Shown piece after piece: positions 38,536 through 47,453 of a stretch of DNA of 64,000 nt. The first letter of the stretch is position 1, and every line of letters begins with the position of its first letter. The translations under genes and the position numbers were made by a program. This DNA is from CAYMKL01 sp964390805 (lineage in GTDB: Bacteria; Chloroflexota; Anaerolineae; VGOG01). The notes under the pieces are model-generated. The model did no database searches. It was not told the origin of the DNA and saw nothing but the letters and a program-made list of their open reading frames with translations. Location: the NCBI GenBank assembly GCA_964390805.1, contig CAYMKL010000022.1, forward strand, positions 1 through 64,000. The letters run 5' to 3'.

Positions 38536-40590
38536 ATGATGCTTGGCGTTGACTATTACCCTGAGCACTGGCCAGAAGCGCGTTGGGCGACCGATGCGCA
38601 TTTGATGCGAGATGCCGGCCTGCAAGTCGTGCGTCTCGCGGAGTTTGCCTGGGCCAAGATGGAGCCGGCCGAAGGCGAGTTCGATTGGGATTGGCTCGAC
38701 CGGGCGGTGGGTACTCTGGCTGCCACGGGCCTGCAGGTCATCTTGTGTACACCGACCGCCGCGCCACCAGCCTGGCTGACGCGAGGCTATCCGGATACCC
38801 TACCGGTGGACGCCCAAGGCCGTCGTCGAAGCTTTGGTGGGCGTCGCCACTATTGCGCCAACAGTCCAGATCACCGCCTGCATACCCGTCGCATCGTCGG
38901 CGCGATGGCAACGCGCTACGGCCAGCATCCCAATGTGATCGGTTGGCAGATTGACAACGAGTTCGGCGGTGGCCAAACAGCGCGCTGCTATTGTCACAAC
39001 TGCGCGGCGGCTTTCCGCTCCTGGCTCCAGCGGCGCTATGGCGGCCTGGATGCCCTGAACAACGCCTGGGGCACGGTCTTCTGGTCGCAGGTCTATACCG
39101 ATTGGACACAGATTGGGCCGCCAGCTTTGGCCGTCGAAAAACCCAATCCCAGCCACGTTCTGGACTATTACCGTTTCTCATCGGACTCGTGGGTTGATTA
39201 CCAGCAGATTCAGATTGATCTACTGCGCGCCAAGACAAACGGAGCACAATTTGTCACGACCAATCTGATGGGCCTCTTTTCTGATCTGGACTATTACAAG
39301 TTGGCCCAGCCCCTTGACTTCATAACCTGGGACAGCTATCCCACAGGCCACGCCGAACGTGGGCACGAGATGCTCTACGCTAGTGGCAGCGCAGATCATG
39401 CCTACGACGTCGGCGACCCAGCCATCACCGGTTTGGCTCACGATCTGATGCGCGGCATGAAAGACCAACCCTTCTGGATCATGGAGCAGCAGCCCGGACA
39501 CATCAACTGGGCCGACTACAACCCTGCTCCACGCCCCGGCGTCGTTCGGCTGTGGACGTGGGACGACATCGCGCATGGCGCGGACGCCGTGGTGTATTTC
39601 CGCTGGCGTGCTTGTCTCTACGCTCAGGAACAGTATCACAGCGGTCTATTGCGGCACGACGGCCAGCCGGCATCGGGTTTGCGCGATGTCCAGGCCATGA
39701 GCCACGAGCAACAGGTGATGGCCGCTATCCAGGGCACGAGAGTCCTGGCAGAAGTGGCTTTGTTGCACAGCTACGATGACTTGTGGGCGATTGGCCTACA
39801 GCCCCACAACCGCGACTTTGGCTACCTGCGTCATCTGTTCACCTACTACCGCGCGCTGCAACACGCAGGCGTCCCGGTGGACATTGCCCCGCCCACGCGA
39901 GACCTGAGCCGCTACAAGCTGGTCATCGCGCCCACGCTGTTTCTGGTGGATGAGACCATCACTGAGAACCTCCAACGCTACGTTGAGCAAGGTGGGCATC
40001 TGGTGCTCTCTATTCGTTCCGGCTTTAAAACCAAAAGCAACCGCGTGGTGGATAGTGCCTTGCCTGGCCTGCTGGCTGGTCTGGTCGGCGCGACGGTAGA
40101 GGAATGGCACAGCCTGCCGCCTGGGGTGGCGTACTCACTGGAAATGCCTGAGCTTGCTGAGCAGCCCTTCGCGGTCAGAATCTGGGCCGAAGCCTTGAAA
40201 CCAGTCAAAGCTGAAATCCTGGGGCGTTTTGGCGGAGGGGCGTTGGATGGTCGGCCGGCGGCCAGCCTGAATCGCTTCGGGGACGGCGAGATCGTCTACC
40301 TGGGCGCCTGTGCCGATGACCGGTTGGCGGATGCGCTGCTAGCCTGGCTGTTGCCCCGCGCTGGGGTTGAGCCTGTGGCCGCCGTGCCCGCCGCTGTCAA
40401 GGCGATGCGCCGCGCCGGTGATGGCCGCGAGTTCCTGTTTCTGCTGAACTTCAGCGACGCCGTGGCGACGGTGGGAGGTTGTCCCGCGCTGTCCAGGATG
40501 GGTTATACCGACGCGCTAACCAATGAGCCGTGTGGGCCATCGGTTGAGGTGCCTGCGCGGGGGGTAGTGATCTGTCAGCGCCAGAAGTAG
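38536..40590 (+). CDS. beta-galactosidase, glycoside hydrolase family 42
   Basis: 684-residue GH42 enzyme. The N-terminal signature is MLGVDYYPEHWPEARWATDA. The acid/base Glu is in GWQIDNEFGG near residue 140 and the nucleophile Glu in FWIMEQQPGHINW near residue 317. The metal-binding-type cysteines of the family appear as ARCYCHNCAAAFRSW. The trimerisation and C-terminal beta domains follow (EVALLHSYDDLWAIGLQPHN and FLFLLNFSDAV). No signal peptide, so it acts in the cytosol on an imported beta-galactoside (or alpha-L-arabinopyranoside). The 3' end overlaps the convergent membrane-protein gene by 16 bp. It is the last gene of the LacI operon. Confidence 0.94.
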   Translation: MMLGVDYYPEHWPEARWATDAHLMRDAGLQVVRLAEFAWAKMEPAEGEFDWDWLDRAVGTLAATGLQVILCTPTAAPPAWLTRGYPDTLPVDAQGRRRSFGGRRHYCANSPDHRLHTRRIVGAMATRYGQHPNVIGWQIDNEFGGGQTARCYCHNCAAAFRSWLQRRYGGLDALNNAWGTVFWSQVYTDWTQIGPPALAVEKPNPSHVLDYYRFSSDSWVDYQQIQIDLLRAKTNGAQFVTTNLMGLFSDLDYYKLAQPLDFITWDSYPTGHAERGHEMLYASGSADHAYDVGDPAITGLAHDLMRGMKDQPFWIMEQQPGHINWADYNPAPRPGVVRLWTWDDIAHGADAVVYFRWRACLYAQEQYHSGLLRHDGQPASGLRDVQAMSHEQQVMAAIQGTRVLAEVALLHSYDDLWAIGLQPHNRDFGYLRHLFTYYRALQHAGVPVDIAPPTRDLSRYKLVIAPTLFLVDETITENLQRYVEQGGHLVLSIRSGFKTKSNRVVDSALPGLLAGLVGATVEEWHSLPPGVAYSLEMPELAEQPFAVRIWAEALKPVKAEILGRFGGGALDGRPAASLNRFGDGEIVYLGACADDRLADALLAWLLPRAGVEPVAAVPAAVKAMRRAGDGREFLFLLNFSDAVATVGGCPALSRMGYTDALTNEPCGPSVEVPARGVVICQRQK

Positions 40591-43166
40591 CGGTTCTGTT
40601 CTGTATCATCCCGGTAGCCCATCTGGGATGCCGGTCGGTTTCGCGCGTCTCGAACCGGTCTGCAGCCCGTCCTACGGGCACTGAATCGGTCGACACCACC
40701 CAGCGGATAGATCACCCCCAACGCCGCCAGGTACGCCACGCTCCCTGCCACCAGCACCCGCGAGAAGCCGAAGGAGATAGCCAGCATCGCCGACAGGATG
40801 GAGGCCAGCACCGAGGTGCAGCCATTGATGCCCCACGCCCAGGGGACAAGGTCAGGGGCCAGGCGGCCGATGATCTCGATGCCCTTGGGGAAAGGCACAC
40901 CCATCAGGAAACCCAGCGGGGCCAGGCTCAGGACGGAGACCAAGAGGCGCAGGCCCAGGCTTTGGCCCAACAGCAATCGGAAGACAAAGGGGAGGATGAG
41001 GGGATAGAGGATGATGGCCCCGATCAAGACCGCCAGGGTTCTGGGCAAAGAGAGCCTGGCCGAGACCATGCTGCCCAGCCCTGAGAACAGGAGAATGGCA
41101 AAGAGCACGGCGGCGAATGCGTAGATGGGGTGACCTAAGAAGAGAATGAACTGCTGCATCAGAGGTATCTCGACAAAGAGATAGCCCAGGCCCAGCGCGG
41201 CGAAGTAGGCGAAAACGCGCCACCTGTTTAGCCGCCGGATCTGGCGATCCTGCGGGAGCATTAACCTACGGCGGAATAGCAAGGGTAAAAGAATCAGAAC
41301 CGCCGAAGCCAACAGGGCCAGGATCAGGAGAGCTACCAGCACAAAGTAGCCGCTTCCGCCGAAGGGCTGCCAGATCTTGCCAAAGGTCTGAACTATCTCT
41401 GGCGTCTGACTCCACTTGAAAAAGTGAAAGAAGAAGGGGCGGTCATCGCTGGTGGGAGAAACATCGTAGGAGTAGTCGGCGTAGAAACGAACCCTATCGC
41501 CGAACAGGAGGTCCTGGAAGGCTCGGTAGTAGACGGGCTCTGGGTAGATGTTGTAACGGTTGGCCTCAGCCTCCTGGACGCCGGGATAGTACACCAGGTC
41601 GAATTGCCGCCCTCGACAGAAGCTCTTTACTGCCTCGATCTCCCCGGCCGTGAACTCCCCCTTTTTTACCAGCAGCAATAAGGTTGACCAACTGCGGATA
41701 GCTACCAGCCGCAGCTCCGGCCGGGGAAAGCCCGCTTTCTCCAAAGCCGTTACCGCCAGGGCCCCGGCCCGCAGGGTCTCGCTAGGCGGCGTCTGCAGCC
41801 AGCGGCTCACCACCAGCAGGCCGCCCTCGCTCAGGTGGGCCAGATAGTCAGCAAAAGCCTCCACTGTATAGAGGTAGTTCTCCGACAGGCTGTAGGCCCC
41901 GGAGGTCACGGGCCGGTAGATGTCGGCCAACGACACCTGGACGACGTCGAATCTCTCCCCCACGTGGCGCACATAGCTGCGCCCGTTCTCCTCCACCACC
42001 GTCACCCTCGGGTCTTGATATGGGCCGCCAGATCCCCCCCCTTGATCCCCCCCCAGCGGGGGGGGAAAGGCACCTCTGGCGACTTCGATCACCAGCGGAT
42101 TGCTCTCCACGGCTACCACCGACGAAGCCCCCTGGTGCAAAGCCGCCAGGACATCGAGGCCGCCTCTAGGCTCAATGATCAGAGCTTTCGCCTGGGGCCG
42201 CAGGCGGTAGGGCAAGGAGACAGGCAGGTAGTCAATGAAGTCCAGCTTTTCGGGCTTGGTTACTTGTGCTGAGCCTGGCCGAAGCATGGGGGAGAGATTG
42301 TCACCGTCGGTGAAGAGGCCCAACTGAAGCGGCAGAGAGCCAGGATAGGCCAGGCTCAGGCCTGGCGCCGACTTTACTCCCTGACTCTCGATTACGTCAA
42401 CGCGCGAGAAGGCGTTCCAGCGGCTGAAGACGACCTCGGCTCCGGGATAGAGCAAAGCCTGGCTGAGACCTTTGTAGGGGGAGAGGCGAACCTCTAGAAG
42501 AGATGGGGGGCGGATGGTGAGAAAGAGCAGGGCCAGGGCAATGATACTGGATATTAGAGATTGGGTATTGGATACTGAAGGTTGAGAGAATGCGATTGCC
42601 GCCAGTGCTCCTAACAGGGCACTGAGCATCACCGTCCCTGCCCCGCCCAGGAGAGGCAGGGCCACTACCGCAGCCAGGCAGCCCAGGGCCGAGCCTGCCA
42701 GATTGAAGGCATAGATCTTGCCTGCCAGCTCAGGCCGCGCCGCCAGCAGGATGCCAATGGCCAGGCCGCTGAAGAAAAAAGGCAGCGTCAAGAGTAGATA
42801 GTAGATAGCCAGGAAGAGGATCTGCTCTCGGTCCCAGGCGATACGATAGGAGTCGAAGGGGATGTAGTTGATGTTCAGATAGCTGACCAGGATGCCAACA
42901 GTCAGAAGCAACGAGAGGTTAGCGAGGAGTCTGGTCAGATTTTTCTTGACCAGATTGGGGAAAAGGGAGAGGAAGGAGCCGCTGGCTCCGAAGCCCAGGA
43001 GGGCAATGCTGACGGCCATGAAGGCGAAGTGATACCATTGGGCCAGCGAGAAAATCCGCGTGAGGGTGATCTCCAGACACAAGCCGGCCATGGAGAGCAA
43101 AAAAACGCCCAGGTTGGTCAGGTGGTCGTTGGTCGGGTGGTCATTCGCGAAGGTTTCCGCCGTCAT
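40575..43166 (-). CDS. fused membrane/spermidine-synthase-like protein with several repeat-encoded inserts
   Basis: 863 residues. An N-terminal block of about seven membrane helices (FLLSMAGLCLEITLTRIFSL at the start) is followed by a methyltransferase-like spermidine-synthase domain (about 300-560) with ALIIEPRGGLDVLAALHQGA, VVAVESNPLVIEVA and VVQVSLADIYRPVTSGAYSL, and by a C-terminal membrane block. Families of this type are common in Chloroflexota and their reaction is unproven; an aminopropyl- or methyltransferase role is possible. Four segments look repeat-derived: FPPPLGGDQGGG (42031-42070), LRPGSAQVTK (42266-42284), SNTQSLISS (42543-42586) and the C-terminal tail after about 40700 (RRTGCRPVRDARNRPAS). 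The SDR gene overlaps by 4 bp. Confidence 0.85.
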   Translation of the reverse strand: MTAETFANDHPTNDHLTNLGVFLLSMAGLCLEITLTRIFSLAQWYHFAFMAVSIALLGFGASGSFLSLFPNLVKKNLTRLLANLSLLLTVGILVSYLNINYIPFDSYRIAWDREQILFLAIYYLLLTLPFFFSGLAIGILLAARPELAGKIYAFNLAGSALGCLAAVVALPLLGGAGTVMLSALLGALAAIAFSQPSVSNTQSLISSIIALALLFLTIRPPSLLEVRLSPYKGLSQALLYPGAEVVFSRWNAFSRVDVIESQGVKSAPGLSLAYPGSLPLQLGLFTDGDNLSPMLRPGSAQVTKPEKLDFIDYLPVSLPYRLRPQAKALIIEPRGGLDVLAALHQGASSVVAVESNPLVIEVARGAFPPPLGGDQGGGSGGPYQDPRVTVVEENGRSYVRHVGERFDVVQVSLADIYRPVTSGAYSLSENYLYTVEAFADYLAHLSEGGLLVVSRWLQTPPSETLRAGALAVTALEKAGFPRPELRLVAIRSWSTLLLLVKKGEFTAGEIEAVKSFCRGRQFDLVYYPGVQEAEANRYNIYPEPVYYRAFQDLLFGDRVRFYADYSYDVSPTSDDRPFFFHFFKWSQTPEIVQTFGKIWQPFGGSGYFVLVALLILALLASAVLILLPLLFRRRLMLPQDRQIRRLNRWRVFAYFAALGLGYLFVEIPLMQQFILFLGHPIYAFAAVLFAILLFSGLGSMVSARLSLPRTLAVLIGAIILYPLILPFVFRLLLGQSLGLRLLVSVLSLAPLGFLMGVPFPKGIEIIGRLAPDLVPWAWGINGCTSVLASILSAMLAISFGFSRVLVAGSVAYLAALGVIYPLGGVDRFSARRTGCRPVRDARNRPASQMGYRDDTEQNRYFWR
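42031..42070. repeat. GC-rich palindrome (CCCCCCTTGATCCCCCC type) inside a coding region
   Basis: A run of seven to eight Cs, then TTGATC, another C-run, then AGC and a G-run, forming a hairpin. It encodes FPPPLGGDQGGGSGG within the Rossmann domain, between VIEVARGA and DPRVTVVEENGRSYVR. Confidence 0.75.
42266..42284. repeat. GCTGAGCCTGGCCGAAG, variant of the CTTCGACAGGCTCAGG family, in coding region
   Basis: A reverse-oriented, degenerate copy of the family seen intact at 10845-10931. It encodes LRPGSAQVTK on the minus strand. Called on similarity of 14-15 bases, so a chance match is possible. Confidence 0.45.
42543..42586. repeat. GATACTGGATATTAGAGATTGGG-type repeat inside a coding region
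   Basis: ATTGGGTATTGGATACTG and the preceding ATATTAGAGATTGGG resemble the right-hand half of the repeat at 2249-2335. It encodes SVSNTQSLISS at the start of a membrane helix region. Confidence 0.6.
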
Positions 43167-44101
43167 TGGTCAACTGCCACTCGAAATTGGGGATCTGAGG
43201 TCAGCATCCGTTTTAGGCCTTCATCCAGGTCAACTTTCGGACTGTAACCCAGCTTCTGCCGGGCCAGGCTGATGTCGGCTACCAGACGGGAGACGCCGCC
43301 GTCATTGGCCTGGCTGCAAAGAGGGTTGACTTCGTGGCCGATGGCCCGAGCTATCTTCGCCACCAACTGGTTGATGCTCACCTCCTGACCGCTACCCACG
43401 TTGATAATGCGGCGGTCCACATCGGAGGCCGTGCCTGCTGCGAACAGGGCGTCCACCAAGTCGTCAATGTAGACGAAATCTCTGGTCTGATTCCCGCCGC
43501 CGAAGACGACCAGCGAGCCACCTCCCAGGGCTTGTTTGAGAAACTGGGGAATGACCGGGGCGTGGGAGGCAGGCACGAACTGCCCTGGCCCATAAGCGTT
43601 GAATACCCTGAGCGCAACCGTCTCTATGCCGCAGAGGGCGCCGATGGTGGAGACGTAGTACTCCGAGGCGATCTTGCTCACCGCATAGGGTGAGTCAGGA
43701 TTGGGAATGGTCTTCTCGCTGACGGGTTGCTTGTGTTGCTCGCCGTAAACCGCCCCCGAGGAGGCCAAGACTACCCTTTTCACCCCCGCGTCCCGCACGG
43801 CCTCCATAACGGCCACCGTACCGCCTACATTCACGTCGTTATAGTCGCGGGGATACAGAACGGACTCCGGAACGGACACCCGTGCCGCCAGGTGGTACAC
43901 ACACTCTACATGCTGTAGCAGCGTCCAGAGCTTGGGGACATCTCTCACGTCTCCGCGAGTGAAGAGCACCTGGGAATCGAGGCGCGAAGGATCGCCGGCG
44001 CTGAGGTCGTCCAAGACCCGCACCTGATGCCCCTCCCTAACCAGACGATTTGCCAGGGCGGCGCCGATGAAACCAGCCCCGCCAGTGATGAGGCATCGCA
44101 C
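43163..44101 (-). CDS. NAD-dependent nucleotide-sugar epimerase/dehydratase (extended SDR)
   Basis: 312-residue extended short-chain dehydrogenase. GTG start; cofactor motif LITGGAGFIGAALANRL; VYHLAARVSVPESV; catalytic SSGAVYGEQ and YxxxK in SPYAVSKIASEYY. The later part shows ALRVFNAYGPGQ and FVYIDDLVDALFAAG. This is the GalE-like/UDP-glucose 4-epimerase branch, where the exact substrate is unclear. Its 4-bp overlap with the membrane protein gene downstream and the presence of TldE/TldD upstream give no pathway hint. Confidence 0.92.
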   Translation of the reverse strand: MRCLITGGAGFIGAALANRLVREGHQVRVLDDLSAGDPSRLDSQVLFTRGDVRDVPKLWTLLQHVECVYHLAARVSVPESVLYPRDYNDVNVGGTVAVMEAVRDAGVKRVVLASSGAVYGEQHKQPVSEKTIPNPDSPYAVSKIASEYYVSTIGALCGIETVALRVFNAYGPGQFVPASHAPVIPQFLKQALGGGSLVVFGGGNQTRDFVYIDDLVDALFAAGTASDVDRRIINVGSGQEVSINQLVAKIARAIGHEVNPLCSQANDGGVSRLVADISLARQKLGYSPKVDLDEGLKRMLTSDPQFRVAVDQ

Positions 44102-44180
44102 TTTTCAACCTTCCATGGGCCATTTGGAACAAGGTCCCAGCTACTCCCGCCAGATCGTTTTGAACTTTGAGCTTTGAACT

Positions 44181-45527
44181 TCAAAATTCTGTCGCCCCGG
44201 TGAACTCGAATTCGGCCAGCTTCAGGGCCGGGGTGCGAGTGCCGCCGAACCAGTTCTGTTGCAACCTGGTCTCGCGGCTTACTGCCTCCACGTTGGCCAG
44301 CGCCTCCAGGTAGCTCTGGGTGAAGCGGAGGTTTTTGATGGGATAGGCGATCTCGCCCTTCTCGACAAGAAAAGTCCCATCGCGGGTCATGCCGGTGATA
44401 ATGACCAGCTTGGGATGGACGGGGCGAGTGTAGTGGAAGCGAGTCACCCAGAGGCCCCGCTCCATCGAGGCCAGCATCTCCTCTTTGCTCGCCTCACCGG
44501 GCGCCATGAAGGTATGGGCGGGAATGGGGCCTGAGGTGTTGGGAGCAGGCAGTCCGTGCCCGGTGGAAGCCTTCCCCTCTTTGCCGGCAGTGTAGGAGTC
44601 GTACACCACAGCCTCAGCCACGCCTTCTTTGATCAGATCAACTCGCTGCCTCGGCGCGCCCTCGAAATCGAAAGGCATGGGCAGGCCCGTGGGATCAAGG
44701 CCGTCATCCCAAATGGAAATGGCATCGCTCATGATCTTTTTCCCGAAATTGCCTATCATGAAGCTGCGCCCCTCCTGCACGGACAAAGCGCCGAAGCCCA
44801 GGTAGGAAAACATGCTCATGAAGTCAGCTACGGCGTACTCCTCCAATACAACCGGGTAACGGCCCGGCGGCAGGTCCCTGGGGTTGCGACTGCGGAGAGC
44901 CTTCTCCACCGCCTCGCGGCCGATCACCTCGGTGTTGATGTCCCCCACTTTCCAGGCTGTGACCTCAGCGTAGCCAGAGCTATCGTCGCTCATGATGACA
45001 GTGTTGATGTCGGCCGAGGTAGTGGCATGATAAGCGAAGGCGCCGGCTGACGCCAAGGAGTTGGCCACCGCCAATTCGCCAGCCCCAGTGGTGAAGGCCC
45101 CCGAAGCGATCAGTCCATTGTCTACAGCCTGTTGGCAGATCACCCCCACGGCCCTGGCCCGAGCCTCGGGGCTGAAGGCGGCCGTGGCCTCGTCGAAGGC
45201 CTCGATTTGTGCAATGGGCACCGGGCTGGGCAGCGACATGAAGTCGGGGTTCTCAGGCTGGAACTCGGCTATGGTCAAGGCCCTCTCCACCACCCTTTCC
45301 AGAGCCTCCTGGCTCAAGTCGTTAATGGAAGCTACCCCGATCTTCTTGCCCACCACGGTCCGCACCCTGATCCCCACGTTTCGCTCGGCCACATTCTGAT
45401 GGATATAGGAATTTGCAAAGCGCGTCAGCCCGCTGTCCTCGCTCATGATAATCACTTCCGTCTGGTCGGCAGTGGACAGAGACAGGACTCGCTTGGCAAT
45501 CTCGTGCATCTTCTTTCTACCTAGCAT
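44181..45527 (-). CDS. tldE: TldE/PmbA-like subunit of a metalloprotease complex
   Basis: 448 residues. The partner subunit of TldD, which together cleave unfolded peptides (for example leader peptides of microcin B17 and CcdA in Escherichia coli). It has the TldD/PmbA fold: GLTRFANSYIHQNVAERNVG, GVASINDLSQEALERVVERA, GLPAPNTSGPIPAHTFM and VEKGEIAYPIKNLRFTQSYL. The HExxxH zinc motif is absent, as in TldE. A strong AAAGGAG precedes the ATG. Its stop codon lies within an AAAGTTCAAAGC-type repeat (44157-44184). It is cotranscribed 57 bp after tldD. Confidence 0.9.
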   Translation of the reverse strand: MLGRKKMHEIAKRVLSLSTADQTEVIIMSEDSGLTRFANSYIHQNVAERNVGIRVRTVVGKKIGVASINDLSQEALERVVERALTIAEFQPENPDFMSLPSPVPIAQIEAFDEATAAFSPEARARAVGVICQQAVDNGLIASGAFTTGAGELAVANSLASAGAFAYHATTSADINTVIMSDDSSGYAEVTAWKVGDINTEVIGREAVEKALRSRNPRDLPPGRYPVVLEEYAVADFMSMFSYLGFGALSVQEGRSFMIGNFGKKIMSDAISIWDDGLDPTGLPMPFDFEGAPRQRVDLIKEGVAEAVVYDSYTAGKEGKASTGHGLPAPNTSGPIPAHTFMAPGEASKEEMLASMERGLWVTRFHYTRPVHPKLVIITGMTRDGTFLVEKGEIAYPIKNLRFTQSYLEALANVEAVSRETRLQQNWFGGTRTPALKLAEFEFTGATEF

Positions 45528-45584
45528 TGTTGCTCCTTTCGTTGGAGGTTAGAGGTTGGAGGTCAGAGCTTTGAGCTTTGGCTT

Positions 45585-47027
45585 TCACCTCATCACCCCC
45601 ACCTGCACGTTGCGGAAGCGGGCGGGAGCTGTGCCGTGACCCACGTGCGCCGACTGTGAGGGCTGGCCCTTGCCACAGTTGGGCGTGCCCCACACGTTCC
45701 AGTGCTTCTGGTTGCAGATGGCATCACAGCCTGCCCAGAACTGGGGGGTGATGCCAGTATAGGTGGCGTTCTTGTACAGTTGCCCCAACTTGCCATTCTT
45801 GATCTGGTAGGCTATCTCGGTGCCGAATTGGAAGTTGAGGCGCTTGTCGTCAATGCTCCAGCTCTTGTTCATCTCCATGTAGATGCCGTCATCGGTGTCG
45901 GCAATGAGATCATCGAAGTCCCATTCCCCCGGCTCCAGATTGATGTTGGTCATGCGGATTATGGGGATGCGGTTCCAGCCATCGGCGCGCATGCAGCCAT
46001 TGCTTTCCTGGCCGAGCATCGCCGCTGTCTCTCGCGAGGTGAGGTAGCCGACGAACATGCCTTCCTTGACGATGGGCACCCGTTGGGCTGGCACCCCCTC
46101 ATCGTCATAAGCATAGGTGCCCAAGCCGCCTGGGATAGTGGCATCGGCGGTGATGTTGACGATTTCCGAGCCATAGCGGAACGTTCCCAACTTCTCGGTC
46201 GTCAAGAAGCTGGTGCCGGCAAAGCTGGCTTCGGTGCCGAAGACCCGATCCAACTCAATGGGATGGCCACAGGACTCGTGCACCTGCAGAGCCAACTGGG
46301 TAGCCCCCATGATGATGGTGGTCACCAAGCTCGGGCACTGGGGAGCCGTGAGCAGCGCCACCGCCTCTTCGCCCACTCGCTGAGCGTTGCCAACGAGATC
46401 CATCTTCTCGACTAGCTCATAGCCGGCCGTCCCCTGGTGGCGACCGAAGGAGTTGGGATAGCTTCTCTTCTGAACATCGCCCTCGCCGACGGCTGTGGCC
46501 TCCAGGCCGCCCCCGCTCTCGATGATCTCCTGCTCAATGAAAGAGCCTTCGGAACTGGCGAATGCCTTGCGCTCGCGCACGAACTGGAGGTTGGACTGAG
46601 CCACCGCTACCCCATTGGCCAGCCTCATCCCAGCATCGGCAGCCATGAGCAGCTCGATTTTCTTTTCCATCGTCACCTGAAAGGGGTCAATCTTAACTGG
46701 CGTGCGGTAAGTGTCCGAATAGACGATGGGTGAGCCAATGTCTACCTCTTGGGTTCTGACCAGGGCGCTGGCCCTGGCTATCTCAACAGCAAGGGCAGTG
46801 ACCCGGTCAATCTCCTCCAACGAAAGAAGGGAACTGGAGGCAAAGCCCCAGGATCCGTTGAGAATGACCCGCACACCGAAGCCCTGATCCTCGTCCTGGG
46901 AGAGGGCTTCCACCTTCCCGTTCTTGACCACGACGCCTTGATTTTCCCGGCGCACGATCCGAATGTCGGCGTAAGCAGCGCCTTTGATCTCGGCCACGTT
47001 CAAAGCTCGATCAGTGAGTTCTCGCAA
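45585..47027 (-). CDS. tldD: TldD-like zinc metalloprotease subunit
   Basis: 480 residues with the catalytic HExxxH motif: LALQVHESCGHPIELDRVFG near residue 245, followed by GTSFLTTEKLG. Other family blocks are QGVVVKNGKVEALSQDEDQG and LTSRETAAMLGQESNGCMRA. With TldE it forms the heterodimeric peptidase. A TTG start is used with GGAGG six bases upstream. The C-terminus (VQVGVMR) is followed by an AAAGCTCAAAGCTC repeat. The transcript runs into tldE. Confidence 0.92.
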   Translation of the reverse strand: MRELTDRALNVAEIKGAAYADIRIVRRENQGVVVKNGKVEALSQDEDQGFGVRVILNGSWGFASSSLLSLEEIDRVTALAVEIARASALVRTQEVDIGSPIVYSDTYRTPVKIDPFQVTMEKKIELLMAADAGMRLANGVAVAQSNLQFVRERKAFASSEGSFIEQEIIESGGGLEATAVGEGDVQKRSYPNSFGRHQGTAGYELVEKMDLVGNAQRVGEEAVALLTAPQCPSLVTTIIMGATQLALQVHESCGHPIELDRVFGTEASFAGTSFLTTEKLGTFRYGSEIVNITADATIPGGLGTYAYDDEGVPAQRVPIVKEGMFVGYLTSRETAAMLGQESNGCMRADGWNRIPIIRMTNINLEPGEWDFDDLIADTDDGIYMEMNKSWSIDDKRLNFQFGTEIAYQIKNGKLGQLYKNATYTGITPQFWAGCDAICNQKHWNVWGTPNCGKGQPSQSAHVGHGTAPARFRNVQVGVMR

Positions 47028-47066
47028 TGCAGTCCTCCTTATGATTGGATTGAAAGAATGTTGTTC

Positions 47067-47095
47067 TTGACCGGATTCAAAAACAGTAGTAAAAT
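47067..47095 (+). promoter_or_regulatory. promoter of the FmdB-family gene
   Basis: TTGACC (47067-47072) and TAAAAT (47090-47095) with 17-bp spacing, 35 bp before the start codon. Confidence 0.7.
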
Positions 47096-47129
47096 ACCCT
47101 TGAAAGCGATTCTGAGAAGGTGAGTAGCC

Positions 47130-47369
47130 ATGCCCCTTTATGAATACTATTGCTCCGATTGTGAGATCAAGTTTGAGGCCCTGCGAGGGATGAGCCAGGC
47201 TGACAGCCCTATCGCCTGTGTGCGCTGCGAGGGAATGAATACCTCCCGCGCTATCTCCTTATTCGCCGCCCTCAGCAAGGGAGGCGGCGGTGAGAGCCGG
47301 TCACTTGGCGGCGCCAGTGGTTGTGCCAGTTGTAGCGCCACCAGTTGCGCAACCTGTGGCGGGGGTTGA
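47130..47369 (+). CDS. FmdB family zinc ribbon protein
   Basis: 79-residue protein with an N-terminal zinc ribbon: MPLYEYYCSDCEIKFEALRG and CVRCEGMN, giving the CxxC-CxxC pattern. The C-terminal tail is Gly/Ser/Cys-rich (GCASCSATSCATCGGG), typical of the family. The name derives from a putative formamidase regulator, but the true role is unknown. It is a lone gene, transcribed divergently from tldD, and its stop is 84 bp from the convergent DUF881 gene. Confidence 0.9.
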   Translation: MPLYEYYCSDCEIKFEALRGMSQADSPIACVRCEGMNTSRAISLFAALSKGGGGESRSLGGASGCASCSATSCATCGGG

Positions 47370-47453
47370 GCTTGACCCGACCTCTAGCCAAGGTCAGGCG
47401 GCCGCCGAGGACTCCGGTGGCCGCTATTTCGACAGGCTCAACACAGGCTTTGT

